From Chrysogorgia sp. JL179-B06 (lineage: Eukaryota > Cnidaria > Anthozoa > Scleralcyonacea > Chrysogorgiidae): a DNA stretch of 64,000 bases. Where the stretch lies: the NCBI GenBank assembly GCA_035772405.1, contig JAYKKM010000081.1, forward strand, positions 1,369,001 through 1,433,000. Direction: 5' to 3'. Shown in pieces: positions 1 to 12,060 of the stretch (within the stretch, counting starts at the first letter, position 1; the number at the start of each line of letters is the position of its first letter). Below the pieces are notes generated by a model. That model did not search any database, was not told where the DNA came from, and saw only the letters and a program-made list of their open reading frames with translations. A program made the position numbers and the translations under genes.

Positions 1-31
1 TGAGACTATTGTATAATGCTCGTAATACGTC

Positions 32-67
<36 letters not shown>

Positions 68-1361
68 ATATATATTGTTATTATAAAAAAATATTATTAT
101 TAATAAAGTTATATCAAACAAAGTCACACTATAAACTGCGCATGTAAGGGGTATTTGTCTTATGACACCTAATAATGAAAGTTTCGATTGATTTAACAGA
201 ATAATTTCAATAATATAGACCTCTTTCACAATGGCTCGTGGTATTTTAAATATTCTTTTATGCACATATAAATTAGTCTTTAGGAAGCAAAGATTCTTTT
301 GAATTGCTGACACACAAACGAGGCCATAAAGGCAATTTAGATGCACTTAAAATAATATTTAAATTGGCTGCCATTACGAAATAGCTCTATACATGGTTTC
401 TCAACAACTCATTATACAATGTGACGTATGCAGTGTGTTATTTACATATCAAACAAATCGCAATATCTCAAGAACGAGAAGAGCGATATGGAAAAAACTG
501 TAGATGGAGTTCCTTTATCATTTCAAGAGTTCTTTCAAATAAGACAAATTTAATTGTCATTTCATACTATACACTTTAAAGTAAACTGTCTGGCATAATC
601 CAGAATAATCGAGAGGCAGGCAGACAGACAGATACGTGTGTTGAACTGCCTGTATTATTATTTAATCTTTTAACCCTGAAGAAAACAGGTTACCTTTCCG
701 TTATATCTTTCCATTGTAATGAGCCTTTGGACACAAGGTCATGATAAGAAGGGGGAGTTGTCTGTGGCAGGAGGGTGCTCCCAGAGCCTGAAATAATGGT
801 CGAACAATTTCCAACAAAATTACAGTTTGTCTGACCAAATGGTTGGCCAATTTGTCTGGACAATTAACCCTATCTAGACTGGGCTTTTTTCTAATATCTC
901 CAAAACTATTAGATGTACCTCAATGAAATTTTCACAGGTTGATGGTAACACTGAATGTACGTTACATTTTTGTTGTCATGGCAACAAATTATGATGTTAT
1001 TAGACGTCATCGGTCGTAAAAAATTCGGATTTGAAGCAGTTCAGGGTTTTTCTCAAGGGTTTCTTTCAGGATTATTTCTTGCTGTTCTGTTAACGTACAT
1101 AAGTTATTATATCAATAAATAGATTTATCTTAATCGATATGTTCTTATTTTTATTGTTTCTATTTAGTAGGCGTGTTCAGGAATACTCTAACTTTTTTTA
1201 TACCTAATATTTTTTCACCATTTTTTTCTGCCCATACTTACAATGTATTTCTAAGAAAAGTTGTGAAATGTTAGAGTCATAGCTTTAACCATTACTAAGA
1301 TATCTGCATTTAAAATTAGCACGGGCAGATTCTGCCCCCATCCCCCCAATCTAGATAGGGT
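1..1361. other. AT-rich intergenic stretch, no gene seen
   Basis: The stretch starts with a short ATT microsatellite (about 37-64). Around 180-600 there are pieces related to palindromic repeats seen elsewhere in the window, such as the segment at 455-570, which resembles the arms near 24.4 and 36.0 kb. No credible coding exon, tRNA or rRNA was seen. Confidence 0.5.
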
Positions 1362-1705
1362 CAGGGTCCGAATTAGCGCTCCAAAACAGCTTCGCATTTT
1401 TCTTTAGTGTCACAATGTAGCGTATTGTAACGTCTTACAACTTTACGTAGCGTCGTACAACATTGCGTAACGTCTTACAACGTAGCGTAACGTCTTACAA
1501 CGTAGCCTAACGTCTTACAACGTAGCCTAACGTCTTACAACGTAGTGTCCTATAATTGACGTTTACACCACTTGCCACTTGTCCACGGGGAACTTGGTTA
1601 CTTAAAATCAGCTTCGCAATTCTCAGAAAAATCACTTCGCAGATTTTCGAAATTTTCAAAATCGCTTCACAATTTGCGATTTGCGAAGCGCTAATTCGGA
1701 TCTTG
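1362..1705. mobile_element. Small hAT-like non-autonomous element enclosing a minisatellite
   Basis: The left end reads CAGGGTCCGAATTAGCGCT and the right end is its near-perfect reverse complement. The 5-bp direct repeat AGGGT lies immediately outside both ends (1357-1361 and 1706-1710), which looks like a target-site duplication. Most of the interior is a 20-bp minisatellite. CAGGG termini are typical of hAT transposons, and 5-bp duplications are known for the hAT5 group. There is no coding capacity. A second element with the same ends and a 5-bp duplication lies at 12061-12889. Confidence 0.6.
1412..1550. repeat. Minisatellite, 20-bp unit
   Basis: About seven copies of a unit close to CGTAGCGTAACGTCTTACAA, more degenerate at the left. 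The reverse complement contains GACGTTACGCTA, the same core as the minisatellite at 13.9-14.45 kb. Confidence 0.85.
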
Positions 1706-1710
1706 AGGGT

Positions 1711-2596
1711 ATACTGATTTTGATCTCGATTTTTTTCATGCTACAGCTCACTTGTTTGATAGTATCACCTTCAAATTACTCTAACCTTTCCTGAATAACC
1801 ATTTTGCAACCCATATCAAGTGTTACCCTTCCAGCATTTTGGAGCCTAATTCTGGCTAACGCTACTCGCTAGATTGTTTTACTGGAGACCAACACCTGTA
1901 GTGCCCAGGGCCTGGTTGTATGAAATCTGGATAAGCCACTATACAGTGGATAACTTGTATCTGCTGTATAGTTTTGATTAAGGATGTTCGGTATGAGAAA
2001 CATCCAGGATTGATATACCGAAAAATAATCCCAATATTAGTAAACAGTTTTTGGTTCACAACCAGGTAAAGGATAAGACATGGTGAAACGCTACTCTGTG
2101 GTGACCCCTCATATAATTCTACTGGGTGACCCACTGACCCTATTTGAAATTGGTAACTTGATCTGAACTTATCTCTAACCATAGCAGCATTACACTATGT
2201 CTTAATAAACAATATTATCAGTATACTGGTTCTTGAGCCACATTTGTCGCCTTAATCTCTTGAGTGTGGCTATAGTATTTATCATTTTGTAATGACAATT
2301 TTTAACACAACAAAATGTTGTTAAAAATCTTCCAAAATTGGCATGTTTAATACACACATCAGTTTTGTTGTGGCAATATTTTGTGTTAAAAATCGTGTTC
2401 CGTGTAACATCATATTGATTTGTTGATATGTAACATCATATTGATTTGTTGATATTTGATACTGAAAGAGAACTCTGATGTCTGTTAAAATGTTTTCTGC
2501 TGTTGGTCAACATATTGTTTTCAATTTCAACACAAAATATCAACACATGTAGCACTGAAACTAATGTGTCCTTTATAAAGGGGCATGATGCATCAG
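1711..2596. other. Intergenic, no gene seen
   Basis: No supported coding exon. A 27-bp segment is tandemly duplicated at about 2403-2457. A 106-codon open frame on the minus strand at 1862-2182 has no recognisable domain and is treated as chance. Confidence 0.45.
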
Positions 2597-2609
2597 GGTC
2601 AAAATCCAT

Positions 2610-5500
2610 GCTTATAGTGCTGTGCCTGTCCTTATAGTTATTGTACTGTGCCTGTCCTTATTGTGCTGTGCCTGCCCTTATTATGCTGTGCCTGCCCTTA
2701 TAGTTATTGTACTGTGCCTGTCCTTATTGTACTGTGCCTGCCCTTATAGTTATTGTGCTGTGCCTGTCCTTATTGTGCTGTGCCTGTCCTTATTGTACTG
2801 TGCCTGCCCTTATTATGCTGTGCCTGCCCTTATAGTTATTGTACTGTGCCTGTCCTTATAGTTATTGTGCTGTGCCTGTCCTTATTGTGCTGTGCCTGTC
2901 CTTATTGTGCTGTGCCTGTCCTTATTGTGCTGTGCCTGTCCTTATTGTGCTGTGCCTGTCCTTATTGCGCTGTGCCTGTCCTTATTGTACTGTGCCTGTC
3001 CTTATAGTTATTGTACTGTGCCTGGCCTTATTGTGCTGTGCCTGTCCTTATTGTACTGTGCCTGCCCTTATTGTGCTGTGCCTGTCCTTATTGTACTGTG
3101 CCTGCCCTTATAGTTATTGTGCTGTGCCTGTCCTTATTGTGCTGTGCCTGTCCTTATTGTACTGTGCCTGTCCTTATTGTACTGTGCCTGCCCTTATAGT
3201 TATTGTACTGTGCCTGTCCTTATTGTGCTGTGCCTGTCCTTATTGTACTGTGCCTGCCCTTATAGTTATTGTGCTGTGCCTGTCCTTATTGTGCTGTGCC
3301 TGCCCTTATTATGCTGTGCCTGCCCTTATAGTTATTGTACTGTGCCTGTCCTTATAGTTATTGTGCTGTGCCTGTCCTTATTGTGCTGTGCCTGTCCTTA
3401 TTGTACTGTGCCTGCCCTTATTGTGCTGTGCCTGTCCTTATTGTACTGTGCCTGTCCTTATTGTACTGTGCCTGCCCTTATAGTTATTGTGCTGTGCCTG
3501 TCCTTATTGTGCTGTGCCTGTCCTTATTGTACTGTGCCTGCCCTTATAGTTATTGTACTGTGCCTGTCCTTATAGTTATTGTGCTGTGCCTGTCCTTATT
3601 GCGCTGTGCCTGTCCTTATTGTACTGTGCCTGTCCTTATAGTTATTGTACTGTGCCTGGCCTTATTGTGCTGTGCCTGTCCTTATTGTACTGTGCCTGCC
3701 CTTATAGTTATTGTGCTGTGCCTGTCCTTATTGTGCTGTGCCTGTCCTTATTGTGCTGTGCCTGGCCTAATTGTGCTGTGCCTGGCCTTATTGTGTTGTG
3801 CCTGCCTTTATTGTACTGTGTCTGTCCTTATTGTGCTGTGCCTGCCCTTATAGTTATTGTACTGTGCCTGTCCTTATAGTTATTGTGCTGTGCCTGTCCT
3901 TATTGTGCTGTGCCTGGCCTTATTGTGCTATGCCTGTCCTTATTGTGCTGTGCCTGCCCTTATTGTACTGTGCCTGTCCTTATTGTACTGTGCCTGTCCT
4001 TATTGCGCTGTGCCTGTCCTTATTGTACTGTGCCTGTCCTTATAGTTATTGTACTGTGCCTGGCCTTATTGTGCTGTGCCTGCCCTTATTGTACTGTGCC
4101 TGCCCTTATAGTTATTGTGCTGTGCCTGTCCTTATTGTGCTGTGCCTGTCCTTATTGTACTGTGCCTGCCCTTATAGTTATTGTGCTGTGCCTGTCCTTA
4201 TTGTGCTGTGCCTGGCCTAATTGTGCTGTGCCTGGCCTTATTGTGTTGTGCCTGCCTTTATTGTACTGTGTCTGTCCTTATTGTGCTGTGCCTGCCCTTA
4301 TAGTTATTGTACTGTGCCTGTCCTTATAGTTATTGTGCTGTTGTGCCTGTCCTTATTGTGCCGTGCCTGGCCTTATTGTGCTATGCCTGTCCTTATTGTG
4401 CTATGCTTGTCCTTATTGTACTGTGCCTGCCCTTATTGTGCTGTGCTTGCCCTTATTGTGTTGTGCCTGCCCTTATTGTACTGTGCCTGCCCTTATTGTA
4501 CTGTGCCTGCCCTTATTGTGTTGTGCGTGTCCTTATTGTGTTGTGCCTGCCCTAATTGTGTTGTGCCTGCCCTTATTGTGTTGTGCTTGTCCTTATTGTA
4601 CTGTGCTTGTCCTTATTGTACTGTGCTTGTCCTTATTATACTGTGCTTGTCCTTATTGTACTGTGCTTGTCCTTATTGTGTTGTGCTTGTCCTTATTGTA
4701 CTGTGCTTGTCCTTATTGTGTTGTGCTTGTCCTTATTGTACTGTGATTGTCCTTATTGTACTGTGCTTGTCCTTATTGTGTTGTGCTTGTCCTTATTGTA
4801 CTGTGATTGTCCTTATTGTACTGTGCTTGTCCTTATTGTGTTGTGCTTGTCCTTATTGTACTGTGCTTGTCCTTATTGTACTGTGCCTGCCCTTATTGTG
4901 TTGTGCTTGTCCTTATTGTACTGTCCCTGCCCTTATTGTGCTGTGCCTGCCCTTATTGTGTTGTGCCTGCCCTTATTGTGTTGTGCCTGCCCTTATTGTG
5001 CTGTGCCTGCCCCTATTGTACTGTGCCTGCCCTTATTGTACTGTGCCTGCCCTTATTGTGTTGTGCTTGTCCTTATTGTACTGTGCCTGCCCTTATTGTG
5101 TTGTGCCTGCCCTTGTGTTGTGCCTGCCCTTATTGTACTGTGCTTGTCCTTATTGTACTGTGCCTGCCCTTATTGTGTTGTGCCTGCCCTTATTGTGCTG
5201 TGCCTGCCCTTATTGTGTTGTGCCTGCCCTTATTGTGTTGTGCCTGCCCTTATTGTGTTGTGCCTGCCCTTATTGTGTTGTGCCTGCCCTTATTGTACTG
5301 TGCCTGCCTTTATTGTACTGTGCATGCCCTTATTGTACTGTGCCTGCCCTTATTGTGTTGTGCCTGCCCTTATTGTGTTGTGCCTGCCCTTATTGTGCTG
5401 TGCCTGCCTTTATTGTGTTGTGCTTGTCCTTATTGTACTGTGTCTGGCCTTATTGTGCTGTGCCTGCCCTTATTGTGTTGTGCCTGCCCTAATTCTACTG
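2610..5500. repeat. 2.9-kb minisatellite, 20/26-bp units
   Basis: Tandem units close to CCTTATTGTGCTGTGCCTGT (20 bp) are interspersed with 26-bp units that carry an extra TATAGT. The left two thirds (to about 4.35 kb) mixes both lengths in higher-order patterns; the right third is almost purely 20-bp units with more TTGTG and CTTGT variants. The unit has no stop codon in any plus-strand frame, so long Cys/Leu/Pro-rich open frames of up to 423 codons appear; they are artefacts. The array is bracketed by inverted copies of GGTCAAAATCCAT (2597-2609 and 5536-5548). Confidence 0.95.
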
Positions 5501-5688
5501 TGGTGGTCCGTTGATGCACATGCCCTTATAACGATATGGATTTTGACCGATGCCCCTTTGGTATATCGACGATCTTGATATAACAAAAATTCCAATATAT
5601 ATAGAAAATTTCGGTATATCGGTATGATTGAAAAAGACATACTGTCAAACCGACATGTGATTTAATAATAAACACTTACTACCGAGCT

Positions 5689-6005
5689 GGAGGTCTTTAT
5701 GGCAAAATTATCCTACCCACAGTCTTTCAGTACAGACTGAGCGATGAAGGAGCGAGGTCTGTGCGAAAAGACCAAAGGTAGGATTATTTTGCCGTAAAGA
5801 CCAACCAAACAAGGTTAATAAGGTCATTATTATATGGCTCTTTTAAATTTCTCACATTTCCTCAATTTTTTTGCAATTTTCTAAAACTTTTCAGTTGCTT
5901 TGTAATGACCGATCTTTACAGGTTTGTAAAGACTGCTCAGCAACCAATCAGATTGCAGAAAAGCTGCGTTAAGACCGCTTACAAGCCAAGCCATATAACA
6001 ATAGG
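5689..6005. repeat. MITE-like repeat with internal palindrome
   Basis: Inverted arms around 5689-5720 and 5775-5805 both read as a GGTCTTTA-type stretch. They are followed by a segment containing CAACCAATCAGATTGCAGA. Related copies occur near 30.78-30.86, 43.03-43.23 and, in part, 53.97 kb, so this is a dispersed family. No coding content. Confidence 0.55.
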
Positions 6006-6212
6006 ACTTATTCACAGGATAAGTTATTCAGTCTTTGAACAACTGACCCCATGAAAAAAAGAGGTGAAAAAAGGTTAAAAAAGATCAAAACAGCAATCAA
6101 TATCCAGAATGATCATTTTTGAATTTATATCCTTTAGTCCGCTTCGTTAGACACACAAACTGGAAATTTAAAATATCATTTGATAGATATTTTGAATCAG
6201 TTTTTTAACCTT

Positions 6213-7289
6213 TTATTCCTCATAGAATCTTGTGTGTGCCGTAGATTTTATTCTATCTGACCTTATCAGCTGTAGCCCGGCCACAGGGGCAAAATCACCT
6301 ACCATAACATCTCGGATAAGTTCCCTAACAATATTTCCAACTGCAGGAGATTGACCCGTTGCCAGGTCGATCAACTTCGTGAAAAAACCCTGCAGTTTAG
6401 CCACTTGTTCTTTAACACGCACCAGCTGAGCTTGTGTGGCCTTGTTCATGTTACTTTGAACTGTACTAGAGGCGTTTGTTGCAATCATTCCAGTCGTTGT
6501 CACAGTTTTTGATAATACACTAGGCAATACATGGTTTGGTGCATTGCCTTGCACTGGTCCACTATTTTTCACCATAAGATTGCTGTGGTTCACCTGGACA
6601 ATTTTTTGTGTTTGGGCATGTAAGTTATTGTTCAATATAGTGGGTTGGCCTAAGTGGGGTTCTTGTTTAATCTGGGTCATAGAAATCCTCTGTTGTGTTT
6701 CACTTTGCTGTACACTGCGAACTTGAGACGCATGTTTTGATACAAGATTTTGTGGAGTACTGTGTCTGGGTAGTGAAATGGCGCCCGATAGCATCCTTGA
6801 TGACAAGGGTAGTTGTCCTCCGACAGGACCCATCATCAATGGAAGACCGATTCCCCCACTTTGAACGGGCAAGTATCCCCGTGTTCCACTTCGCGGCGAA
6901 AGTAACGTTACAGTTCGTGGGGCCAGTGAAACTGGCGTAGTCACTATAGGCCTCGGAGCGATGTTGATTGGCGTGGAAATAGCACCAGTACTGTTCGCGT
7001 GGTATAATGCCTTTCCCGTACTCGCCGGTGCAATGTTGTTTGTGATCGTGGCTACCACTGAATTGTTACTTTGATTCGCGTTGCTCGCCGCTGAACTTGA
7101 AGCTGAAAGCACTTGACCAGAGCACTGTCGAAGAGGTAATGTTTTAACCGTTGAAGATGTCTTGCTCAATGGAGAAGCCAACTGACTCTCCAATGAGCCC
7201 ACGACAGCACTCACAGCCTTTTCGTCGACTTCTGACCCGAGTATATCTTCGATGAAGGACGACGCCATACTAAACACATCTACCTCCAA
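6213..7289 (-). CDS. TAF4: TAF4-like TFIID subunit, first coding exon (partial gene)
   Basis: TAF4 is a core subunit of the general transcription factor TFIID in the nucleus. The N-terminus contains SEVDEKAVSAVVGSLESQL, a hallmark of metazoan TAF4 N-termini. A long Ser/Thr/Gln/Asn-rich low-complexity region follows, as in TAF4. Near residues 290-330 a TAFH (NHR1) domain starts, with FFTKLIDLATGQSP and NIVRELIRDVMVG. The TAFH domain stops abruptly and the last roughly 28 residues do not fit it. A splice donor (G/GTGATT) just after the VMVG codons suggests the coding exon ends at about 6299 and the tail up to 6213 is intron read-through. The rest of TAFH and the C-terminal histone fold are not seen and probably lie left of the window. 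Translation may start at Met1 or Met8. Confidence 0.8.
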   Translation of the reverse strand: MEVDVFSMASSFIEDILGSEVDEKAVSAVVGSLESQLASPLSKTSSTVKTLPLRQCSGQVLSASSSAASNANQSNNSVVATITNNIAPASTGKALYHANSTGAISTPINIAPRPIVTTPVSLAPRTVTLLSPRSGTRGYLPVQSGGIGLPLMMGPVGGQLPLSSRMLSGAISLPRHSTPQNLVSKHASQVRSVQQSETQQRISMTQIKQEPHLGQPTILNNNLHAQTQKIVQVNHSNLMVKNSGPVQGNAPNHVLPSVLSKTVTTTGMIATNASSTVQSNMNKATQAQLVRVKEQVAKLQGFFTKLIDLATGQSPAVGNIVRELIRDVMVGDFAPVAGLQLIRSDRIKSTAHTRFYEE

Positions 7290-7299
7290 CTATGCCATT

Positions 7300-10253
7300 A
7301 AAACTCACACATCATCATCATGGGATAGCAATGCGTGCGCATCAGTCCATCGCCTGTCCTGATTGGTTAAGAATCGCGGTCGGTCGTTACGTCATCAAAT
7401 GGTCTATCATCCGGCCGGCTTTTTTACTAAATCGTGGTTAGTGCTAATGGCCGGTATTTTGAGCAACTGGGCCAGCCTTAAACTCGAACGACAAGTTCGA
7501 CAATGAAAAATGAAAACTCGACTCGTTGACATGGTTTGAATCGCGTACCGACAAAGATGACGATTTATATATTCAACCACAATTCCTTGCGCGCAGTAAA
7601 CATATGTCATGCAGAATTGTCAGAAGACAGGGCTTCAAAAAGATTTAATTTAGTAAGAAGAAACTCGCTCTCACCAACATAATTCATATTCAAGTCAGCT
7701 GTTATTATAGCCAATTTCAAATTCGCAAAGCATTCTGGTTAAATATACAGCAGCCATCTTTATCCCGTACGCGGTTAGCAGAGAATTGAGTGCTTGACCA
7801 TTCTCTCTTGTCTTCTGCTTTCCTTGTCATGGCCCCATAGTTCCCCACATCTCATGTAGTGTTCCCTTCCTCAGCAACCCAACGTGTCACCCAGCAACCA
7901 CCGAGTCCCTCAGCAATCCACCAGGTCCCTCAGCAACCCATCATGTTCCTCAGCAACCCAGCTTCTATAAGATTGGCCAATATATGAGCGCGTTATCAGT
8001 GCCTTTTGTTTATATGTGTGCACCTATCGAAATATTCAGGGCATCACGCACCGTCTTAACAGATTGAGTAATATCCTGGGGTCAGTTGCTAACGTTAGAT
8101 ATTAAAACAATGCATTTGAATCTCTGAAACCTTTTCTTTAACATTGGTTATTTCCTTATATGTCACACTGACAAGCAGCATTTTGCCTAAACACCTGTTT
8201 ATAGGTGATTATCGTGAAATAATCCGAAGTAGATTGACCAATCACCGTGCGCGATTTTCTTAATATAATCACCTGTAAGCGGTTAAATCACCTATCACTG
8301 AACTTCCGGTTTAGAGACATCGTTTTAACGTCCTATCAGCAGTCTCGATAGCAGACTGCCTCTCGCCCGCACCCTCCTCCCAGGAGCAGAAAAGAGGGCT
8401 AAGTTTCCCGACAGGCGGCTAACAGGTAGTGGTAATTCCTCTAGCATGCTCCCCTGGGGATTTTTGATTTTCTAACCTCTAAAACGCTATTTCCTGCATT
8501 TTGGGGTAGTTTTAACAAAAAAATTAAAATAAAAAACAGTGAAAATCATGATTTTATAGTCAGTATTTCCTTAGATTTGTGCCAGAGATGAAAGTTGATT
8601 ACCTCTGACGTTGATTAGCGAAACGTTTGTTAATGCGTAAAAAACCTTTACGATTCTAAGAAAACAAAAGACGAACTTTTTTTCTTTTCCTTTTTTTCTT
8701 CTTTTTCGTTTTTTCTTCCAGCTCGTTCCCCGACGAATTGTTAATTTTCCCAGGTTCCCCGACGGGGGGGGGGCTGTAGCAGCCCCCTCTGGCGCCACTG
8801 ACTCGAATCTTGTCAGGTATAGCGTGTGTGTGTAGATTCTTGAACATCAAACATACCTAAACTGTAATTGAATTAGGAAGTGACGACATGTTCCACCCTG
8901 ATTATGTTTAGGCGTTCAGCTGTTCTTATCACGAAATCTAAATGACGTAGTTCCTTTTATGGTTGAGGTTTGCACGCAATGTTTTACTCTAACAAATGGT
9001 TCTCCGTTGGCAACTCTGGTTGGTTCTCCGCTCCAACTCTGTTGGCGTATGCTGTTGTCCGTGTTCTGCGTCTCGTCGGACTCTGCGTGAGTTGTAGCTC
9101 GGCACGTTACACCTGCATCCGGTTCTCCTCACACCCTGCTAATCGTAACACCATAGACCACTTTCATAATGGCCAACGCTTTAAAGTGTCTATCTGGGGT
9201 TTGGGCATTTTACATATTCGTAATCTTTGGGTTGTACCAAGAAGAAATGTAATATATCTTGTTGTTCGAAAATTTCATCTTCACGCCTTTTTTCCCTGCT
9301 AAAGTTGATTTACTATTCACAGGAAATAACGTCAAAGCAGGGACACGCGAAGTCATTGCACACAATTCTTCTCAAGAGATTCCAAAGATCACAAATATGT
9401 AAAATCCCACTTTAAATATTCTTTTATGTGCATCTAAATGAGCCTTCTTGGTATCGTTATCAAGCAAAGAAGAAAGGCTTATTAAAATGTAAATAAAGAA
9501 TATTCAAATTAGTTGCTATTATGAAAGTGGTAATTATAATACCGGATGTTATAATCGAAATACATGAAGAAAAAAAACGAATGTTATGCACGAAAATGGT
9601 CTGTTTGACATATGTATTGCTTTGTTCGGAGTTTTTATGTACAAGGATTCCGGCACAGGCTAGGGGATATCATACATGCTTGGAAAGTTTCAAAGTGAAT
9701 GAAAGTGTCATTTCGAGTAAAGATGGCGTAACCAAAGTATAGCTTTTGCCTTGTATGGGGTTATAAAATTAAGATAACATTCCCTTACGTCTTAGATCAC
9801 ATGTTTTATATGGTTTTCGTCAAAATATTATGCTGGGCTTTGATATTTATCCTAAGATATATATATATATATTTCGTGACTGCATGTCTGGAATTATAAC
9901 CCTTTTGTTGTCGTTAATAGTCCCGAGGGGACGGGGCAGGGTACTTGGGACCAATAATTTAAAAACAAATCAAACCGCATCAGATTTGACACAGAGTGGG
10001 GTAGGTTAGTCAATTTTGATTTGGAGGATATGTTGTTTCGTTGTCGAATTAAGTCAAGAATTTGAGCACGTATATGTTGGAATTATCACTGTTGATGTGT
10101 TTTACTCAGTTTGCTACCCACACTGTATATATTTGACAACTGTCAAATACCACACCTATAGCCCGCCCCCCTCTGTCCTTTGTATTGATTAATTATTGAG
10201 GAGGGCCGGCGGTTATTGTTTTCTTCAGAAGAAGAAACGAAACATATGCCAAG
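7300..10253. other. Intergenic region between divergent TAF4-like and KLHL genes
   Basis: The two genes are transcribed away from each other, so promoters should lie here; no confident TATA box or motif was identified. At 7.86-7.97 kb there is a short degenerate direct repeat (CAGCAACCCA-type). A pyrimidine-rich run spans 8678-8720 and a G run 8764-8773. At 9.16-9.54 kb lies a copy of the palindromic repeat family of 22.9-23.36 kb. No coding exon supported. Confidence 0.45.
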
Positions 10254-11432
10254 ATGTCTGTTGCTGTTAATGGCGAAAGGACGGTTTTCTCTCGATTTAA
10301 ACCAGAATACCATTGCAGCAGTCTCTTACAAGATATCACACGGATGCGATCCGAGGGAATCTTGACCGATGTAGTCCTCGTCGTTGAAGGAAGAGAGTTC
10401 CCAGCCCACAAGAACATATTGGCGGCCGCCAGCGACTATTTCAATACGATGTTCTCTTGTCCTATCGGGCACAATAGCTCGAGGAGAAACATTGAAGGAA
10501 TCACATCCATGGCCGTGGAGACACTTTTGGACTACATGTATCGGGGAGAGATCGAAATCGACGAAGACAACGTCGAAGATATTCTCGTTGCTTCTCGGCT
10601 ATTTTTGCTGGACGCGGTGACGCAATCGTGTTGCAAATTCACGCAGGATCGCATAAGTGTAAACAACTGTTGGGGAATTCGCAACATGGCAGACAAGTAT
10701 TCGTGTGTGAATCTTTTGGGCAAGGTTAATGCGTTTATCGAGGACAATTTTACCGAAGCGAAGGGCTCAGCGGAGTTCGTGAAACTGCCTTTCGAACTCA
10801 TGAAAGAACTCATGGCCGACGACGAGTTGAACATCAGAGAAGACGAACTCGTATCGGCTGTTTTAAAGTGGGTCGAGCATGAACGTGAGGCGAGGTACAA
10901 GCATTTGGAGACGTTATTCAAGCTACTTCGGTTGAGCTACATTTCCGAGGACAATATGACGTATCTGTGCGAGCAGAACGATTTAGTTTCAACAAATCCA
11001 TATCTGGTTAAACTGATCAAAGCTGTTCACAATCAACCCGAGTTCTCAGCAAGCAAGCCACAAACAACTTATCACCAAGGAAGAATTTACGAAAATTAGC
11101 AAACCTAGAAAGTGGCAACGAATAGTACCTGTGCTGACAGCAGTTGGAGGTACGCAGACACTCTTTTACAACACCGAGGAGAAGATGTGGGTGTCTTTGG
11201 CACCAATTACCACCAGGCATTGCCCAGGTTTGGCCAGTATTGGTACCACAATGTATCTGGTTGGTGGGAGTCGCAAGTGGATCAGGTTGACGGATTGTGA
11301 AATGTTTTCACCCATGACTGACACATGGGAAGATATGTCACCAATGAAGGTTGCACGGAGCAATATTGGGTTGGTGGTATTGGAAGGATATCTGTATGCA
11401 GTGGGTGGATATGATGGGGACACTCCTACAAG
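10254..11432 (+). CDS. Kelch-like protein (BTB-BACK-Kelch), exon 1 with a reading-frame break
   Basis: KLHL proteins are usually substrate adaptors of Cullin-3 ubiquitin ligases. From the ATG at 10254 the first roughly 125 residues form a BTB domain (LTDVVLVVEGREFPAHKNI, then AAASDYFNTMF). A BACK domain follows to about residue 250 (FVKLPFELMKELMADDELN). The first two Kelch blades are encoded in the +1 frame (from about 11050), with YLVGG and LYAVGGYDG motifs. The BTB-BACK frame stops at 11097-11099, while the Kelch frame is open from 11017. The switch needs either an indel in 11017-11099 or a 43-bp GT..AG intron (11007-11049), which would join the frames in phase. The exon ends at 11432 before GTTAGT, in phase 2, matching exon 2. 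Confidence 0.85.
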
Positions 11433-12060
11433 GTTAGTATGACATCAGATTAATGACATAGACATGGGCAATAGTGGGGTGCACTGGATAATGCTTTTTA
11501 CTATGCAGCCTGACACCATAGTCAATCGAGATATGGTCTGGAAACTCAGCTATTAAAGTCTTTGTTCTATCTTTTTGTTCGGTCACTGAACCTATTGTAT
11601 TTTAACAAAGGATGTGCACGGTGTGGTACGGTTCAACATCACAACGTAGCTCATTATAGTCGCTTTGAAGTTTGCCGAGTTTCCAGACCATATCTCAATT
11701 GACTATGCTGATACCGGATTAGCTGGATATTTGAAAAATATCCGATCCGATAAGGCACAGTCCTTCTTTTCAGGTAGAATAGTTGAATTGCCTTATTTTG
11801 ACTAGTTTCTGGCTTATAACCTGCATTGTGACCGAAATTTGATTCAATGAAAATCACTAACCCTGTGGAAGTTGATTGACGACCTGTTGAGACAGGCCTT
11901 CATCAGAGCATGCCAAATGCTCTTACTTAATAGATGAATGTATAATATGTAAGTACTCTTACTTAAGTATTTTTCAACACATTGAAGTTCTCTTATTTCT
12001 CATAATTATTATATCCAGTTATTTTGAGAACTTATAGCAGCTTTTGTATTTATTCTTATT

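Noticed and set aside
2622..5578. Long Cys/Leu/Pro-rich open frames in all plus-strand frames
   Set aside because: They follow from the stop-free 20/26-bp minisatellite unit, overlap in all frames and have no domain.
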